A stretch of 64,000 nt of DNA, from positions 2,686,381-2,750,380 of the forward strand of contig JAHBZH010000001.1 of assembly GCA_019635535.1 (NCBI GenBank), written 5' to 3'. This DNA is from Sphingomonas sp. (GTDB lineage Bacteria; Pseudomonadota; Alphaproteobacteria; Sphingomonadales; Sphingomonadaceae). The notes beneath the pieces were generated by a model. That model saw only the letters and a list, made by a program, of their open reading frames with translations, did no database searches and had not been told where the DNA came from. The translations under genes were made by a program, and so were the position numbers. Within the stretch, counting starts at the first letter, position 1. Each line of letters begins with the position of its first letter. Shown here piece after piece: positions 25,366-33,144 of this stretch.

Positions 25366-25569
25366 GTGAGAATATTGAGCTTGCAAGGCGACAAGGATGA
25401 TCGGCGCAAGAACAAGCCGGGGCCGGACGCCGTGAAAGCGACGCCGCCCGTTCGCAAAAAGCGCCGCGGCTCCGCCGACATCGGCACCGCGTTGCGCTCT
25501 GCCTATCAGCGCACCATCGACGAGGATATCCCGCCCTCGATGCTCGATCTACTGGGTCGGCTCGATTAG
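25366..25569 (+). CDS. nepR: Anti-sigma factor NepR
   Basis: A small anti-sigma factor that holds EcfG inactive until phosphorylated PhyR removes it. It has 67 residues from GTG 25366, or 64 from TTG 25375, which has the better-spaced GAGGGG (25361-25366). The basic disordered N-terminus (about 1-32) precedes the conserved NepR helices DIGTALRSAYQRTIDEDIPPSMLDLLGRLD. No ATG start is available in either case. phyP starts 27 nt downstream; no ecfG gene lies between, unlike many Alphaproteobacteria. Confidence 0.93.
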   Translation: MRILSLQGDKDDRRKNKPGPDAVKATPPVRKKRRGSADIGTALRSAYQRTIDEDIPPSMLDLLGRLD

Positions 25570-25596
25570 CCCGCCCGGCATGGTGCGCAAGGCATC

Positions 25597-27210
25597 ATGA
25601 GCGTGTTTCCGACTAGGTTGGTCAGCCGGCTCTGGGCCCCGCTGGCGACCGGCCCCAAGATGCTCGCGATCATGACGCTCGGGCTGCTGCCGATCGGCAT
25701 CGTCGCGATCCTGGCCACCATCCACAATGCGCGGGAGAATAGCGCGGAACGCGCCGCGCAGACCCTATCGCGGCTCGACGACAAGGCCGAGCGCGTCAAC
25801 GAGCTGATCGCCAGGAGCGCGGTCACGATGCGCGCCGCGAATGCCGCTGTCGCATCCGCTCCCGCCGATTCACTCGTCTGCCCGGTCGTTCTGCGGCGGC
25901 TGGAAACGCTTCAGTCGATCGCGGGCCGGTACAGCCTGTACGGCGCGGACGGTCGCTCGAATTGCGCCATGCCCGGATTCGCTCCGGCGGTGGCGAGCCG
26001 GGGCACGCCGGGAACCGTGCTTTCGATCAACGATGACGCCCGGGTGTTGCGGCTCAGCCTGTATGACGACGAAGGACGGATCGAGGGCGTCGCCGAATAT
26101 CCGCGCCCGGGCCTGGCCGAGCTGACCTTCATTCCCGGCACCAGCGCCGATTTCAGCCTCGAGCTGATCGGCGGCGGCCGGCGCATGCTGATCCGCGACG
26201 ATTATCGGCCGATGCCCTTCGTCCGGGCCGTCTCCGATACCGCGTCGGTCGGAGAGGGCGATTTCCGCCTTCGCATCCGGCTCGGCGCCGTGCCGATCCG
26301 TCCCCTCGATGTGCTGCTCATCCTGTTACCGGTCATCATGTGGCTGGCGGCGGCGCTGATCGGCTGGCTGATCGTCAATCGTCTGCTGCTCCTGCCGCTG
26401 GCGCGGATCCAGCACGCCGTATCGGTCTATCGGCCGGGCGAGCGGCCGCTCGAACTGCCCCAGCTGCGCTCCCCGGCGCGCGAGATCGGCGAGCTGGGCG
26501 CCGCATTCGACACGATGACGCACACGGTGGCGCGGCACGAGGCCGAGCTGGAATCGGCGATCGAGCGCCAGAAGAAGCTGGTGCGCGAAGTCCATCATCG
26601 CGTGAAGAACAATCTCCAGGTCGTGGCCTCGCTGCTCAATCTCCATTCGCGCGGCGCGGCAACCGAGGATGTCGCCGCCGCCTATGCCTCCATCCAGCGC
26701 CGCGTGGATGCACTCGCGGTGGTCCACCGCAATCACTATGCCGAGCTGGAGGAGACGCGCGGAGTCGCGCTCAAGTCGCTCATATCCGAACTCGCCGCCA
26801 ATCTGCGCGCCACCGCGCCGGCCGGCGCCGTCGCGATGCAGATCAGGCTCGATGTCGCGTCGCTGCGCGCCAGCCAGGACACTGCCGTTTCGGTCGCCTT
26901 CCTGGTCACCGAACTGGTCGAATATGGCATGCTGTGCGGCGCCGGCCTCGTCTCGATCATGCTGGAGCCGGTAACGGGGGAAGCGGCGCGGCTGACGATC
27001 GAGATCGGCACCCTTGCCGGCGCCGTCGATTGCGATCCCGCGCTCACCGAGCGTTTCGAGCGAATCATCACCGGTCTTTCCCGCCAGCTTCGCTCGGCGC
27101 TGGATCATGACCCCGAACATGGCCGCTACACGGTCACGCTGGTGGTACTGGCCGAACGGGAATCGACAGGTGCCGTCGCGCCCGACGCGATTTCCGGCCG
27201 ACCGGACTGA
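25597..27210 (+). CDS. phyP: PhyP-like membrane histidine kinase homologue without ATPase core
   Basis: A 537-residue membrane sensor in the phyR locus. Helices at about 22-41 and 236-265 flank a periplasmic domain of about 190 residues, then a HAMP-like linker and a HisKA_2 dimerisation domain KKLVREVHHRVKNNLQVVASLLNLH with the phosphoacceptor at His333/His334. The following region should be the ATPase but has only a degenerate N-box (FLVTELVEYGM) and no recognisable DxGxG or other glycine box. Sphingomonas Fr1 PhyP has the same property and acts as a PhyR phosphatase. Inferred role: keeping PhyR inactive without stress. Confidence 0.85.
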   Translation: MSVFPTRLVSRLWAPLATGPKMLAIMTLGLLPIGIVAILATIHNARENSAERAAQTLSRLDDKAERVNELIARSAVTMRAANAAVASAPADSLVCPVVLRRLETLQSIAGRYSLYGADGRSNCAMPGFAPAVASRGTPGTVLSINDDARVLRLSLYDDEGRIEGVAEYPRPGLAELTFIPGTSADFSLELIGGGRRMLIRDDYRPMPFVRAVSDTASVGEGDFRLRIRLGAVPIRPLDVLLILLPVIMWLAAALIGWLIVNRLLLLPLARIQHAVSVYRPGERPLELPQLRSPAREIGELGAAFDTMTHTVARHEAELESAIERQKKLVREVHHRVKNNLQVVASLLNLHSRGAATEDVAAAYASIQRRVDALAVVHRNHYAELEETRGVALKSLISELAANLRATAPAGAVAMQIRLDVASLRASQDTAVSVAFLVTELVEYGMLCGAGLVSIMLEPVTGEAARLTIEIGTLAGAVDCDPALTERFERIITGLSRQLRSALDHDPEHGRYTVTLVVLAERESTGAVAPDAISGRPD

Positions 27211-27228
27211 AAATTTTGCAGACCGCCG

Positions 27229-27253
27229 GGAACCAGCGCGGCGCTGCATCGTT
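27229..27253 (+). promoter_or_regulatory. Perfect sigma-EcfG promoter after phyP
   Basis: GGAAC (27229-27233), exactly 16 bases, CGTT (27250-27253). It begins 19 nt past the phyP stop and points toward a short region that ends in a strong intrinsic terminator, with no coding frame between. Confidence 0.85.
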
Positions 27254-27259
27254 TGGACC

Positions 27260-27359
27260 TCGGATAGTGACCTTTTGCCCCCCCGCTCTCGCTATCCAGA
27301 TCATGGACCCGGACGCGCCGACCTCCCCCCCCCGGTAGCGCGTCCGGGTCCGACTTTTT
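27260..27359 (+). ncRNA. Candidate GSR small RNA with two C-rich loops (GsrN-like)
   Basis: A transcript of about 100 nt is predicted between a perfect sigma-EcfG promoter and an intrinsic terminator. Hairpin 1 pairs 27262-27270 with 27289-27297 (9 bp, one G-T), and its loop holds seven consecutive C (27278-27284). Hairpin 2 is the terminator stem 27305-27318/27338-27351, and its loop holds ACCT followed by nine C (27321-27333), complementary to Shine-Dalgarno sequences. Caulobacter GsrN, a sigma-T-dependent stress RNA, is likewise built around C-rich loops that pair with mRNA leaders. The exact 5' end is estimated. No coding frame of note. Confidence 0.7.
27305..27359 (+). terminator. Intrinsic terminator of the candidate small RNA
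   Basis: A 14-bp perfect stem (27305-27318 with 27338-27351, GGACCCGGACGCGC and its complement), a 19-nt C-rich loop, and a T5 run at 27355-27359. It would also terminate read-through from phyP. Confidence 0.9.
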
Positions 27360-27416
27360 CTGTAACCCGTTGTTTTCCTTGTTCGCCGCACGCCGCGTCC
27401 GCTTCGTCACGGGCAC

Positions 27417-27482
27417 GGAACCGCATGGGCGGCGCAAGCATTGCTGCATCGTCACGACCGGAACGGCCACATGCGGTTCCGG
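27417..27482 (+). promoter_or_regulatory. Possible weak GSR promoter and inverted repeat before entericidin gene
   Basis: GGAAC (27417-27421) with N17 and CATT (27439-27442) is one base from the EcfG consensus. Downstream, CCGGAAC (27458-27464) and GTTCCGG (27476-27482) form a 7-11-7 inverted repeat that ends 17 nt before the start codon and may fold over the leader. Confidence 0.35.
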
Positions 27483-27499
27483 TGCTTGGGAGGACGATC

Positions 27500-27625
27500 A
27501 TGAAAAAGCTGATGATGATCTTCATCTTGTCGGGCAGCGTCGCCCTCGCCGCCTGCAACACGATCGAAGGCGCCGGACGCGACGTGCAATCGGTCGGCAA
27601 CGCGGTGTCGGACGCCGCGGACTGA
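27500..27625 (+). CDS. Entericidin A/B-like small lipoprotein
   Basis: A 41-residue lipoprotein from ATG 27500 with GGGAGGA upstream. The signal sequence MKKLMMIFILSGSVALAAC ends in a lipobox with Cys19. The mature 23 residues NTIEGAGRDVQSVGNAVSDAAD match the entericidin pattern (NT.EG.G.D...G..I..AA). Entericidins are small envelope lipoproteins, often stress-induced. It lies between the candidate GSR small RNA and its own terminator. Confidence 0.88.
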   Translation: MKKLMMIFILSGSVALAACNTIEGAGRDVQSVGNAVSDAAD

Positions 27626-27646
27626 TCCGCATTGTTTGCGAGGGAG

Positions 27647-27674
27647 AGCGCCGCCGTTGCCGGCGGCGCTTTTC
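27647..27674 (+). terminator. Intrinsic terminator after entericidin gene
   Basis: AGCGCCGCC (27647-27655) pairs with GGCGGCGCT (27662-27670) around a 6-nt loop, followed by TTT. It also lies at the end of the convergent tatC gene. Confidence 0.75.
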
Positions 27675-28469
27675 CTATGCGCCGGACTGTGCGGCTTCGC
27701 GCGCGCGGCGGCGCTCGGTGAACCAGATCGCGACGAGCGAGAGTTCGTAGAGAATCATCAGCGGCACGGCGAGCAGGAACTGGGAGATCACGTCCGGCGG
27801 CGTCAGCACCGCCGCGATCACGAAGGCGACGACGATCGCATAGCGCCGCCCGCGCCGGAGCTGATCGCGCGTCACCAGCCCGGCGCGCTCCAGCAGCATC
27901 AGCAGCACCGGCAGCAGGAAGGCGACGCCGAAGCCGAACAGGAAATGCATGATGAAGCTGAGATAGTTGCCGACCGCGGGCAGCGCCTGGAGATTACCCT
28001 GCAGGCCGCCGGCATCGCCGACCGTACCCTGAAAGCCCAGCAGAAAGCGCAGCGCGACGGGAATCGCGACATAATAGGCCAGCGCGGCGCCGGCGAGGAA
28101 CAGGAGCGGCGTGAGCAGCAGGAAGGGCCGCAGCGCCCGCTTCTCCTTCGCATAGAGGCCGGGCGCGACGAACTTCCAGAGCTGGTTGGCGATGATCGGG
28201 AACGACACCATCAGCGCCGAGAAGAAGGCGACCTTGATCTCCACGAAGAAGGCTTCGAACAAGGCCGTGAAGATCAGATCCTCCTGGCCCGCCCGCAACA
28301 GGGGCTGGACGAGGAAGGAGAAGATCGGCCGGGCGAAATAGAGGCAGACGAAGAAGGCGACGGCGAGCGCGGCGAAGCTCCACAGCAGGCGCCGCCTGAG
28401 CTCGATCAGGTGATCGAGCAGCGGCGCCTTGCTGGCGTCCAGTTCCTCTTCTTCCGGACGGGCGCTCAT
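27675..28469 (-). CDS. tatC: Sec-independent translocase subunit TatC
   Basis: Core receptor of the twin-arginine translocase, 264 residues with six membrane helices. Family motifs are HLIELRRRLLWSFAALAVAF at the first helix, FKVAFF-type FFVEIKVAFFSALMVSFPII, the FVAPGLYAKEKRALRPF loop, and the FLFGFGVAFLLPVLLMLLERAGLV segment. ATG 28469 overlaps the tatB stop by 4 nt. It is last in a tatA-tatB-tatC unit that follows scpA-scpB. Confidence 0.95.
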   Translation of the reverse strand: MSARPEEEELDASKAPLLDHLIELRRRLLWSFAALAVAFFVCLYFARPIFSFLVQPLLRAGQEDLIFTALFEAFFVEIKVAFFSALMVSFPIIANQLWKFVAPGLYAKEKRALRPFLLLTPLLFLAGAALAYYVAIPVALRFLLGFQGTVGDAGGLQGNLQALPAVGNYLSFIMHFLFGFGVAFLLPVLLMLLERAGLVTRDQLRRGRRYAIVVAFVIAAVLTPPDVISQFLLAVPLMILYELSLVAIWFTERRRAREAAQSGA

Positions 28470-28903
28470 GCGCCGTCCTTCGCGCCCGGCGCGGTCTTGC
28501 GCGGGCGGGGCGCGCGCCGCGCGGGCGGCTTGCGCTTCGGCGCCGTATCGGACGTCGATGGCGCGGGCCCGAGCGGCAGTTCGGGCGCGACATCGGGCGA
28601 TTCGGGTGGCGGCGGCGAAGTGGCGGGCGGCGCCGGCGCCTTGCCCCAATCGCTGTCCGCCGGCGCGTCGGGATGATCGCGCATGATCCGCTCGTTATTC
28701 GCTTTCCACTGCTTTTCCATGTCTTCCAGCTCGGCCTCGCGGATCATCGTGTCGATGCCGGAGCGGAAATGGCGCGCCATGCCGCGCGCCCGGCCGACGA
28801 ACTGGCCGATCGTCCGCATCGCACGGGGCAGGTCCTTCGGGCCGATCACCAGCAAGGCGACCAGCGCGATGATCAACAGCTCGCCGGAATCGATGCCGAA
28901 CAC
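28466..28903 (-). CDS. tatB: Sec-independent translocase subunit TatB
   Basis: A single-pass Tat component of 145 residues: short N-terminal helix MFGIDSGELLIIALVALLVIGPKDLPRAMRTIG with the conserved GPKDLP hinge, an amphipathic helix (about 22-60), then a Pro/Ala-rich, positively charged tail. It overlaps tatC (ATGA) and lies 36 nt after tatA. Works with TatC in binding twin-arginine signal peptides. Confidence 0.95.
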   Translation of the reverse strand: MFGIDSGELLIIALVALLVIGPKDLPRAMRTIGQFVGRARGMARHFRSGIDTMIREAELEDMEKQWKANNERIMRDHPDAPADSDWGKAPAPPATSPPPPESPDVAPELPLGPAPSTSDTAPKRKPPARRAPRPRKTAPGAKDGA

Positions 28904-28939
28904 GCGCCGCCCCTCGTCAGGCCCGGACCGGGCCGGGTC

Positions 28940-29185
28940 TTACTGCCGGTCGGCTTCGGGGCTCGCCGTCGGCTCGGCCGAAGCGGCGGGCGGCGCGGCC
29001 GGGCGATCGTCGGCGATCCGCGGTTGCGGCCGGGCCGGCGTCTCCTCGTCCTCGCTCATGCCTTTCTTGAAGCTTTTGAGGCCCTTCGCGACATCCCCCA
29101 TCATGTCGGAAAAGCGCCCTTTCCCGAACAGCAAGAGGATGACGAGGCCGACGACGAGCCAATGCCAGAGGCTGAAACCGCCCAT
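28940..29185 (-). CDS. tatA: Sec-independent translocase subunit TatA
   Basis: Pore-forming Tat subunit of 81 residues from ATG 29185. [42 protein letters not shown] shows the membrane helix, the FG(K)G hinge and the amphipathic helix with the invariant F-K-K pattern. The acidic Pro/Ala tail is typical. It leads tatABC and follows scpB by 28 nt. Confidence 0.95.
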   Translation of the reverse strand: MGGFSLWHWLVVGLVILLLFGKGRFSDMMGDVAKGLKSFKKGMSEDEETPARPQPRIADDRPAAPPAASAEPTASPEADRQ

Positions 29186-29213
29186 GTGAGAATCTCCTAG
29201 TGTTCCGTTGAAC

Positions 29214-29816
29214 CTAGGCGTCTTCGCCGTCGGTTTCCAGTTCGGCCTCGTCCTCGCCCTCGAATCCCATCTGTTCAAGCGCGATATCGACCGGATCGAG
29301 CAGGCCCGCCGCCCTGAGATCCTCGATCCCCGGCAGGTCGCGGCGGCTGGCCAACCCGAAATGGGTCAGGAACTCGGCCGTGGTCGCATAAATGAGCGGC
29401 CGGCCCGGCACCTCGCGCCGTCCAGCGGGGCGCACCCAGCCAGCCTCCATCAGCACGTCGAGCGTGCCTTTCGAAATCTGGACGCCCCTTATCGCCTCGA
29501 TCTCGGCACGGCTGACCGGCTCGTGATAGGCGATGATCGCCAGCGTCTCGACCGCCGCGCGGGACAGCTTGCGGCTTTCCTCGCGCTCGCGGCGCAGGAC
29601 GTAAGCCAGGTCGGCTGCGGTCTGGAAATGCCAGCGCCCGCCGCGCTCGACCAGCTCGATGCCGCGCCCGGCATAGTGGCCGGCAAGCTCGGCCAGAGCC
29701 GTCCGCACGTCCACGCCATCGCCGACATAGGCCGCGATGTCGTCGGTCCCGAGCGGCTCGGCGGCGGCGAACAGGGTCGCCTCCACGGCGCGCACCGCGT
29801 CGGACAGCTCTTTCAT
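29214..29816 (-). CDS. scpB: Segregation and condensation protein B
   Basis: Kleisin-associated winged-helix protein of the SMC-ScpAB condensin that compacts and segregates the chromosome. It has 200 residues. Motifs are [13 protein letters not shown] at the start, [29 protein letters not shown] in the middle and [27 protein letters not shown] 29816 overlaps the scpA stop by 4 nt. The C-terminal acidic tail is longer than in short homologues. Confidence 0.94.
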   Translation of the reverse strand: MKELSDAVRAVEATLFAAAEPLGTDDIAAYVGDGVDVRTALAELAGHYAGRGIELVERGGRWHFQTAADLAYVLRREREESRKLSRAAVETLAIIAYHEPVSRAEIEAIRGVQISKGTLDVLMEAGWVRPAGRREVPGRPLIYATTAEFLTHFGLASRRDLPGIEDLRAAGLLDPVDIALEQMGFEGEDEAELETDGEDA

Positions 29817-30577
29817 GCCGCCCTCACATAAAGCGGCTGGAAACTGCCCGCTTGGTCGATCTCGACCCGGCCGAGCCGCGCCAGCTCCAGCGTCGCGACG
29901 AAGCTGGAGGCCAAGGCGGACTTGCGGAATTCGCGGTCCTGTGTCTCGGGCAGGAAGGACTCGAGCGCGGTCCATTCCAGCTTCGCGCCAATCATCCGCT
30001 CCAGCCGGTGCAGCGCCTCGTCCAGCGTCATCACCGGGCGCCGCGCAATGACATGGACGGCGGGCGCGCTGCGCGCCCGCACGATGCCGTAGGCGGCGAT
30101 GAGATCGTAGAGATCGGCCCGCCAGGCGGCCTTGCGCACCACCGTCAGCCCCTCCGGCGCAGCGCGCAGGAAGACGTCGCGTCCGATCCTGTCGCGCGCG
30201 ATCAGCCGCGCGCCGGCCTCGCGCATCGCCTGGAGCCGCTGGAGGCGCAATTGCAGCCGCAGGGCGAGCTCCTCCGGCGAGGGATCGACGGCGGGATCCT
30301 TGGGCAGCAGCAGGCAGGATTTGAGATAGGCGAGCCAAGCCGCCATCACGAGATAGTCGGCGGCGATCTCGAGGCGGAGCTTCTTCGCGTCGACGATGAA
30401 GGCGAGATATTGCTCGACCAAAGCGAGGATCGAGATTTTCGCCAGATCGACCTTCTGCGCCCGCGCCAGCGTCAGCAGCAGGTCGAGCGGCCCCTCCCAC
30501 CCGTCGATGTCGAGCGTCAGCCGATCGGCTTCGGAGGCCGCCGTGTCGAGCTCGAAGGATTCGCCGATATCGCTCAC
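29813..30577 (-). CDS. scpA: Segregation and condensation protein A
   Basis: Kleisin subunit of the SMC-ScpAB condensin, 254 residues from GTG 30577. An in-frame TTG at 30640, directly after the nagZ stop, would extend it by 21 residues. The N-terminal SMC-binding region is GWEGPLDLLLTLARAQKVDLAKISILALVEQYLAF and ADYLVMAAWLAYLKSCLLLP. The C-terminal winged helix contains FVATLELARLGRVEIDQ. The ribosome site is weak, so the start is uncertain. Confidence 0.92.
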   Translation of the reverse strand: MSDIGESFELDTAASEADRLTLDIDGWEGPLDLLLTLARAQKVDLAKISILALVEQYLAFIVDAKKLRLEIAADYLVMAAWLAYLKSCLLLPKDPAVDPSPEELALRLQLRLQRLQAMREAGARLIARDRIGRDVFLRAAPEGLTVVRKAAWRADLYDLIAAYGIVRARSAPAVHVIARRPVMTLDEALHRLERMIGAKLEWTALESFLPETQDREFRKSALASSFVATLELARLGRVEIDQAGSFQPLYVRAA

Positions 30578-30640
30578 CGGGCCGAGCCTAAAGCGCGCTT
30601 GCGCCCGTGTCGAAGCCCAAAGCGCGGTTTTCCACAGCAA

Positions 30641-31648
30641 CTAGGCGAGGCTGAGCAGCGCGTCCCGCTTCGCGGCGAGCTCCACATAAGCCCGGTTCGA
30701 CGACGCGCCGGCGATTCCCGCCATCGCCCACGCCAGCCGCGCAGCCGCGGCTTCGCTCATCGCTCCTAGCGCGCCGGCGATCTCTTCATTGTCCTCCAGC
30801 CGCCCGGAGCAGTGCAGCGCCACGTCGCAGCCGGCGGCGATGACGCCCGCCGCCCGCGCGGCCAGCGTTCCCGACAGGGCCGACATGCCGATATCGTCGC
30901 TCATCAGAAAGCCGTCGAAGCCGATCCGCTTCCGGATCACCTCGCCGATGACGACACGCGACAGGCTGGCGCACCGTTCGCCGTCCCAGGCCGGATAAAG
31001 CACATGCGCCGACATCCCCATCGGGGCGTCGGCAAGGGCACGGAACGGGGCGATGTCTGCCTCCAGCTCCGCCGCGTCTGCGTCCACGACGGGCAGCTCG
31101 GCATGGCTGTCCGCGCCCGCCCGCCCGTGACCCGGCATATGCTTGACGACGCCCAGGCAGCCGCCCGCCGCCAGCCCGTCCAGCACGGCGCGGCCGAGCG
31201 CCGCGACCTGCATCGGGGTCGCGCCCAGTGCCCGGTCGCCGATCACGTCATGGGCGTCATCGTGCCTCAGATCGAGCAGCGGCAGGCAATCCACGTTCAC
31301 GCCGCACTCGGTCAAAGTGATTGCGATCGCCCCGGCATTGAGCCGCGCCGCCTCGATGGCGCTGATCGGCGCGCGCTCGTACAGCTCGGAGAAGCGCCAG
31401 GCGGCGGGGAATTCGGGCCATTCGGGCGGGTTCAGCCGCGCCACCCGGCCGCCTTCCTGGTCGATCAGGATCGGCAGATCATCGCGCCCGGCAAGGTCGC
31501 GCAAGCCGTCGGTCAGCGCGCGCAGCTGGGCGCGGGTCCGGCAATTGCGGGCGAAGAGGATATAGCCGGCCGGATCGGCCTCGCGGAAAAAGGCGCGCTC
31601 GCGGGCGTCGAGCGTTTCGCCGGCAAGGCCGAGAATGGCGGGCAGCAT
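30641..31648 (-). CDS. nagZ: Beta-N-acetylhexosaminidase NagZ
   Basis: Family 3 glycoside hydrolase that removes GlcNAc from anhydro-muropeptides during cytoplasmic peptidoglycan recycling. It has 335 residues without a signal peptide. Hallmarks are ILIDQEGGRVARLNPPEWPEFPA, KHMPGHGRAGADSHAELPVVDA, whose histidine-containing loop is the NagZ catalytic loop, and GFLMSDDIGMSALSG carrying the nucleophile Asp. It is followed at once by scpA. In related genomes the gene upstream is commonly the SPOR protein now 3.5 kb away. Confidence 0.95.
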   Translation of the reverse strand: MLPAILGLAGETLDARERAFFREADPAGYILFARNCRTRAQLRALTDGLRDLAGRDDLPILIDQEGGRVARLNPPEWPEFPAAWRFSELYERAPISAIEAARLNAGAIAITLTECGVNVDCLPLLDLRHDDAHDVIGDRALGATPMQVAALGRAVLDGLAAGGCLGVVKHMPGHGRAGADSHAELPVVDADAAELEADIAPFRALADAPMGMSAHVLYPAWDGERCASLSRVVIGEVIRKRIGFDGFLMSDDIGMSALSGTLAARAAGVIAAGCDVALHCSGRLEDNEEIAGALGAMSEAAAARLAWAMAGIAGASSNRAYVELAAKRDALLSLA

Positions 31649-31751
31649 CGCTGGCGCATATCAGCCGGGGCGCGCGCCGCAAAGGCACGGAAAAGGAGGG
31701 GCGCGACTGGCGCCCCTCCTTCCCCCCCTCGCGTGACGCGGAGAAGCTCGG

Positions 31752-32237
31752 CTACTGGCTGGTAACTTCCGAGATGTAGAGGCGCGCCGGCTGCAGGCTG
31801 GCATTGCCATAGGTGCCGACCCAGATTTCGTAACGGCCGCTCATCGGCCGGTTGAAGCGGACCGATGGATTGAGGCCGCGCTCGCCGCCATCGTCGTCGC
31901 AATACCAGCGGCCGTCGGGCGCATTGACCACCAGGGTGGTGTCCGCGCTCGAATCGACGGAGATGATCAGCGGATAGGACGTCGGACTGTAGACGAGGCG
32001 CACATCGGGCGCATTGGCGATGAAGCCGCGGCAGGAGCTGCTGATCGCGCGTTGCGCGTCGATATTGCCGCCGGACTGCATGTTGATGACCTGGGGATCC
32101 GGCGTGAAGCCGCCGTTGAGATTGATCGTGCCATAGCTCGGCGCGGCATTGAAATTCTGCGCGGACGCCGGGATCGCCGCGATCGACGCGGCCAAAGCGA
32201 CCGACGTCGCGATCTTCACGGAGCGAAAGTTAAGCAT
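31752..32237 (-). CDS. Secreted PPC-like beta-sandwich protein of unknown function
   Basis: A 161-residue exported protein with a signal peptide (residues 1-28, ending ASAQN) from ATG 32237. The mature part starts NAAPSYGTINLNGGFTPDP and contains CRGFIANAPDVRLVY, PLIISVDSSADTTLVVNAPDGRWYCDDD and RYEIWVGTYGNAS. These strands resemble the beta-sandwich of pre-peptidase C-terminal domains. Similar sphingomonad proteins are often named peptidase S1, but no catalytic triad is visible. It lies in the block interrupting the SPOR-nagZ order, divergent from a response regulator. Confidence 0.75.
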   Translation of the reverse strand: MLNFRSVKIATSVALAASIAAIPASAQNFNAAPSYGTINLNGGFTPDPQVINMQSGGNIDAQRAISSSCRGFIANAPDVRLVYSPTSYPLIISVDSSADTTLVVNAPDGRWYCDDDGGERGLNPSVRFNRPMSGRYEIWVGTYGNASLQPARLYISEVTSQ

Positions 32238-32445
32238 GGCGAGACTCCCAAGAGAGGTTTGACCTGCGCCGGGCCGGCGTCCCCCCGCCGCTCGACATGG
32301 CCACCATTGACCATCCGCAACGAAAAGTAACCCCCCTTGTTGTCCGGGTGGCGCGGGCAGATGTCCGGTACCCACCCGACAAATGCCGGATGGCGGCGGG
32401 GCGCCGCCACGCGCTACAAATGTCGCCTTGGCCGGAACTTCGCGC

Positions 32446-33144
32446 ATGACCGACACGCCGCTCACCATCCTGCTGCTCGAGGACCAGGCATTGGTGCGCG
32501 CCGGCATGCGCGCGCTCATCCAGATCAGCGAGCCGCATGCGCGCATCCTGGAGGCGGCGAGCTACGAGGAGGCGATCCTGCGCGCCGAGGCGGAGCCGAT
32601 CGACATCGCGTTTCTCGACATCGATCTCAGGGACGCGCGCTCCGGCATGGATTTCCTGCGCTGGCTGCGGGCGAAGGAGCTGGACACCCGCGCGGTCATG
32701 CTGTCCGGCCGGGTCGAAAAGGAGGTCGTGCTCGCCTGCCTCAACGAGGGCGCGAGCGGCTATATCGTAAAGGACATGGACAGCGACGGCCTGTTCCGGC
32801 GCGCGCTCGACACGGTGTTCCAGGGCAGCATCTTCCTGCCCGCCTCGGTGATCGGCCGCGGCGGCTTTTCGCCAGCGCAGCCGGCTGTGCCGAGCGGCGT
32901 TTCGCCGGAATCGCTCGGCGTCACCGGCCGCTCGCTCGAAGCGCTCTATTATGTCTGCCAGGGCCTGCCCAACAAGGCGATCGCCCGCCATATGGGGATC
33001 GAGGAAGGCACCGTTCGCAAGGATTACCTGCCCAAGCTGTTCCGCATCTTCAACGTGGTGCGGCGCACCGAGCTTCTGATCGAAGTGTCTAGGCGCGGGA
33101 TTGCGATCCCTGCGCCAGCGCAGCTTGCAGACATAGCGCGCTGA
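32446..33144 (+). CDS. LuxR-type response regulator
   Basis: A 232-residue NarL/FixJ-type two-component regulator from ATG 32446. The receiver (about 6-125) has acidic residues LLLEDQ, phospho-acceptor Asp58 in FLDIDL, Ser of MLSGR and Lys of YIVKDMD. The C-terminal helix-turn-helix is GLPNKAIARHMGIEEGTVRKDYLPKLFRIF. This departs from typical LuxR domains in having KDYLPKLF in place of KTHVNNIL. Its 3' end overlaps the convergent hybrid kinase by 56 nt, and that kinase is its likely partner. Confidence 0.9.
   Translation: MTDTPLTILLLEDQALVRAGMRALIQISEPHARILEAASYEEAILRAEAEPIDIAFLDIDLRDARSGMDFLRWLRAKELDTRAVMLSGRVEKEVVLACLNEGASGYIVKDMDSDGLFRRALDTVFQGSIFLPASVIGRGGFSPAQPAVPSGVSPESLGVTGRSLEALYYVCQGLPNKAIARHMGIEEGTVRKDYLPKLFRIFNVVRRTELLIEVSRRGIAIPAPAQLADIAR

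Noticed and set aside
32238..32445. 208-bp divergent spacer examined for GSR or other promoters
   Set aside because: A GGAAC at 32434 has no CGTT at 16-17 bp and abuts the regulator start. No palindrome or consensus promoter stood out.
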